Source of the DNA: Candidatus Saccharimonadota bacterium | GTDB taxonomy: Bacteria; Patescibacteriota; Saccharimonadia; Saccharimonadales; SLHW01 | Length of the DNA stretch: 5,072 nt | Reading direction: 5' to 3' | Assembly (NCBI GenBank): GCA_007132685.1 | Contig: SLOC01000008.1 | Span: 1-5,072 of the forward strand | In this document: piece after piece, positions 3,612 through 5,072 of the stretch | Layout: the number at the start of each line of letters is the position of its first letter | Position numbering within the stretch: position 1 is the stretch's first letter | Notes under the pieces: model-generated | Database searches by the model: none | What the model saw: the letters and a program-made list of their open reading frames with translations, nothing else | What the model was told of the DNA's origin: nothing | Program-made: the position numbers and the translations under genes

Positions 3612-4867
3612 CAGTTCGCCGTTAGCGTCAAAGAGACATTAAGAGAATATGGTGTACCGCTGGCAGGAGTTTCGGGAGGAATAGCTTGTGTGAGCCCTAC
3701 GTTTGTTAGGTCAAAGTAACAGTTGGTCTGTGATTCGGTTGCGGTGAGTAGCGTAATGGAGTCGGTGACACCTTGCGAGAAGGCAGCGTTGGAGCCGCTT
3801 GATATGCCAGCGCTGCTACAACCGGTTTGTGGTGCGATACTTGCAGTGGACGGATTTAGAGACAGTTGCCCGCTATCACAACCCGATGGATTGCCAGCGG
3901 AATCGTTGAAGCTATAGCTTGCTTCGCCGTTACTCCAAGCTGCGCCTGAGCCATCGGTGGCAGCCATAGTGAGTGTCCAATTGTCATTCTGTGTCGTGTT
4001 GTTTATACGGATCCGCTCATTGCTTGTACCGAGTGTGCCATTGGTGGTCTGGCATTCCAGGCTGGCGTCGACAGAACTTAAGCCAACCGAAGGGCTGCTC
4101 ACTGGTTCACCTGAAGAATCGACGATATCAACCGAAAGAATCGGCACATGTATACGGAAGGCAGCGATTTGCCCACGCCAATCATCATTGTCACTTGTGG
4201 CAGTCGTGGAGTAAGTGTCAGTCGTCGATGTTGTCCGCCAGGCACCCCCGAATGTCATTCGATCTGCTGGCCTCCCAGCACCTATGGTAAAATCATGTTC
4301 TTCTGTGAACGAGTTGCTCCAGCCCGAAATGCTCGACTCCGTATTTAGCGTCAGTCCGGCTATCAGGAGCGTATCCGCAGTATTTGTATTGAGTTCACCA
4401 GAGGAAGGTGTGTCACTGGAGCCGCTGGCAGACCCTGTCGAATCTAAAGGTTCTGACGTTACCATGCCCGAATATTCATAGATGTGTATGCCGAGGTATG
4501 TTTGGCTATTACTCGCACACGTTAGGTTGGTCTCTCCACCATCAGCTACTTTATAAAAGATACCCTGAGACGGTACACCTGTTTGGTTAATGGCGGTCGT
4601 AAAGCCGCTCGGACCACTGATGGTAATAGAGTCTTTAGAGCCGCAGACTGCTATGAGCAGGTTTCCCTCAGTGGCAGCGCTACCGAATGTCGCAGTGATG
4701 TTTGTTACGTCACGGTCAGCACTGTTTGTTGTCTGAACGAGCGATACGTCGGCTCTGCTGTTTCCTGTCATGACCAGCAACAGCACAAAACTCAATAATA
4801 AACCTATAGTTGTCGCGACAAAGCGGAGGGTGTAGGTGTGGCTACGTGGATTTTTTGTGCTTATCAT
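3611..4867 (-). CDS. Secreted two-domain beta-rich surface protein with a WxL-like C-terminal domain
   Basis: A 418-aa secreted protein. Residues 1-39 form a long signal peptide (basic n-region, hydrophobic 16-34, likely cleavage after SRA). Domain 1, about 41-239, is Ser/Thr/Gly-rich and beta-strand rich with Cys75 and Cys117. Its EGNLLIAV near the start, IHIYEYSG (127-134) in the middle and WRGQIAAFR (230-238) at the end resemble jelly-roll, concanavalin-like domains of surface and phage proteins. Domain 2, about 243-418, has four cysteines (272, 330, 350, 383), NWTLTMAATDG (296-306), SITLLTAT, and a terminal YSLNVSLTLTAN. Trp297-Thr-Leu299 fits the first WxL motif, but the second Trp of true WxL domains is missing, so WxL-like is a tentative call. 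No membrane anchor follows, so it must be released or held non-covalently. Its ATG lies inside the 3' end of the LysM gene (26-nt overlap) with no Shine-Dalgarno, consistent with coupling. Confidence 0.8.
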   Translation of the reverse strand: MISTKNPRSHTYTLRFVATTIGLLLSFVLLLVMTGNSRADVSLVQTTNSADRDVTNITATFGSAATEGNLLIAVCGSKDSITISGPSGFTTAINQTGVPSQGIFYKVADGGETNLTCASNSQTYLGIHIYEYSGMVTSEPLDSTGSASGSSDTPSSGELNTNTADTLLIAGLTLNTESSISGWSNSFTEEHDFTIGAGRPADRMTFGGAWRTTSTTDTYSTTATSDNDDWRGQIAAFRIHVPILSVDIVDSSGEPVSSPSVGLSSVDASLECQTTNGTLGTSNERIRINNTTQNDNWTLTMAATDGSGAAWSNGEASYSFNDSAGNPSGCDSGQLSLNPSTASIAPQTGCSSAGISSGSNAAFSQGVTDSITLLTATESQTNCYFDLTNVGLTQAIPPETPASGTPYSLNVSLTLTAN

Positions 4868-5072
4868 GACTGGAGGTCGCTCTCGAGCTAGGTACTTTTA
4901 GCTTCTGGCCGGGTTCAATATGATAAGGCGCCTTTAAGCCGTTGAGCTTAGCAAGGTCTTTCCACGAAGTCCTGCTTTTTTTGGCGATGGAGTTCAAGGT
5001 GTCACCTGGCTTTACGTGGTGCAGCTTGGAGCGAGCGTGTAGTCGCTTGAGCTTTCGTCGATTGAGTATAAA
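4842..5072 (-). CDS. LysM-domain protein, C-terminal part
   Basis: A minus-strand frame open from the right edge to a TAG at 4842-4844 gives 76 residues; the N-terminus is outside the window. It starts with a basic segment (NRRKLKRLHARSK), followed by a full LysM domain at about residues 18-62: HHVKPGDTLNSIAKKS, then SWKDLAKLNGL, then IEPGQKLKVP. These are the hallmark V-x-x-GDTL, L-x-x-L-N and PGQ-x-L-x-VP positions. LysM binds the GlcNAc-containing glycan of peptidoglycan, so the protein probably acts in the cell wall. The last residues are a hydrophilic Ser/His/Lys tail. It overlaps the next gene by 26 nt in a different frame and is the first visible gene of the surface operon, whose promoter lies beyond the window. 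Whether the missing part holds an enzyme (such as a peptidase or amidase) cannot be seen. Confidence 0.87.
   Translation of the reverse strand, partial: FILNRRKLKRLHARSKLHHVKPGDTLNSIAKKSRTSWKDLAKLNGLKAPYHIEPGQKLKVPSSRATSSHDKHKKST

Noticed and set aside
3973..4290. Several long plus-strand frames antisense to the 418-aa protein
   Set aside because: They have no domain resemblance or ribosome-binding site and are explained as shadows of the Ser/Thr-rich minus-strand gene.
2784..4867. Sortase-anchored (LPxTG) proteins
   Set aside because: Neither secreted protein has an LPxTG-like motif before a hydrophobic tail; one ends in a plain transmembrane helix and the other has no tail.

Overview
The window looks like chromosomal sequence from a small-genome bacterium, most likely a Patescibacteria/CPR member such as Candidatus Saccharibacteria. 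This is an inference from gene content: a DUF4870/Tic20-like membrane protein, a lone bacterial RRM protein, a COG3559-type exporter permease, and a cluster of secreted cysteine-containing beta-rich proteins beside a LysM protein. TGA is used as a stop (ends of the genes at 2784-3611 and 3611-4867), which argues against the recoded UGA=Gly lineages. No rRNA, tRNA, CRISPR array, transposase or integrase is visible.

Layout. (1) 1-549, plus strand: the C-terminal part of an ABC-2 exporter permease entering from the left edge. (2) 588-1579, minus strand: a two-gene operon, a short DUF4870-like integral membrane protein followed 14 nt later by a single-pass protein with an extracytoplasmic domain. 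It meets the permease gene tail to tail across a hairpin. (3) 1655-2220: a regulatory cluster. The promoters of operon 2 and of an 85-aa membrane protein diverge. The 85-aa protein ends in a four-cysteine tail (Cys-Gly-Cys-Pro-Phe-Cys-Cys-Gly). It converges, through a shared bidirectional terminator, on a 26-codon ORF on the minus strand (2050-2130) that has a near-consensus promoter and a strong Shine-Dalgarno. (4) 2221-2757, plus strand: a long leader with inverted repeats, then a compact RRM RNA-binding protein and a strong hairpin terminator. (5) 2784-5072, minus strand: a surface operon of at least three overlapping genes. In transcription order these are a LysM protein (N-terminus outside the window), a 418-aa secreted protein with a WxL-like C-terminal domain, and a 275-aa protein with a signal peptide, Pro-rich spacer and C-terminal membrane anchor.

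How they fit together. The surface operon is the main functional unit. The overlaps (26 nt and 1 nt) suggest translational coupling, and the parts (peptidoglycan binder, secreted beta-sandwich protein, membrane-anchored partner) resemble in plan the WxL/WxL-interacting-protein loci of Firmicutes, though neither assignment is secure. The two small genes between 1715 and 2130 are the least explained items and the best candidates for something undescribed.
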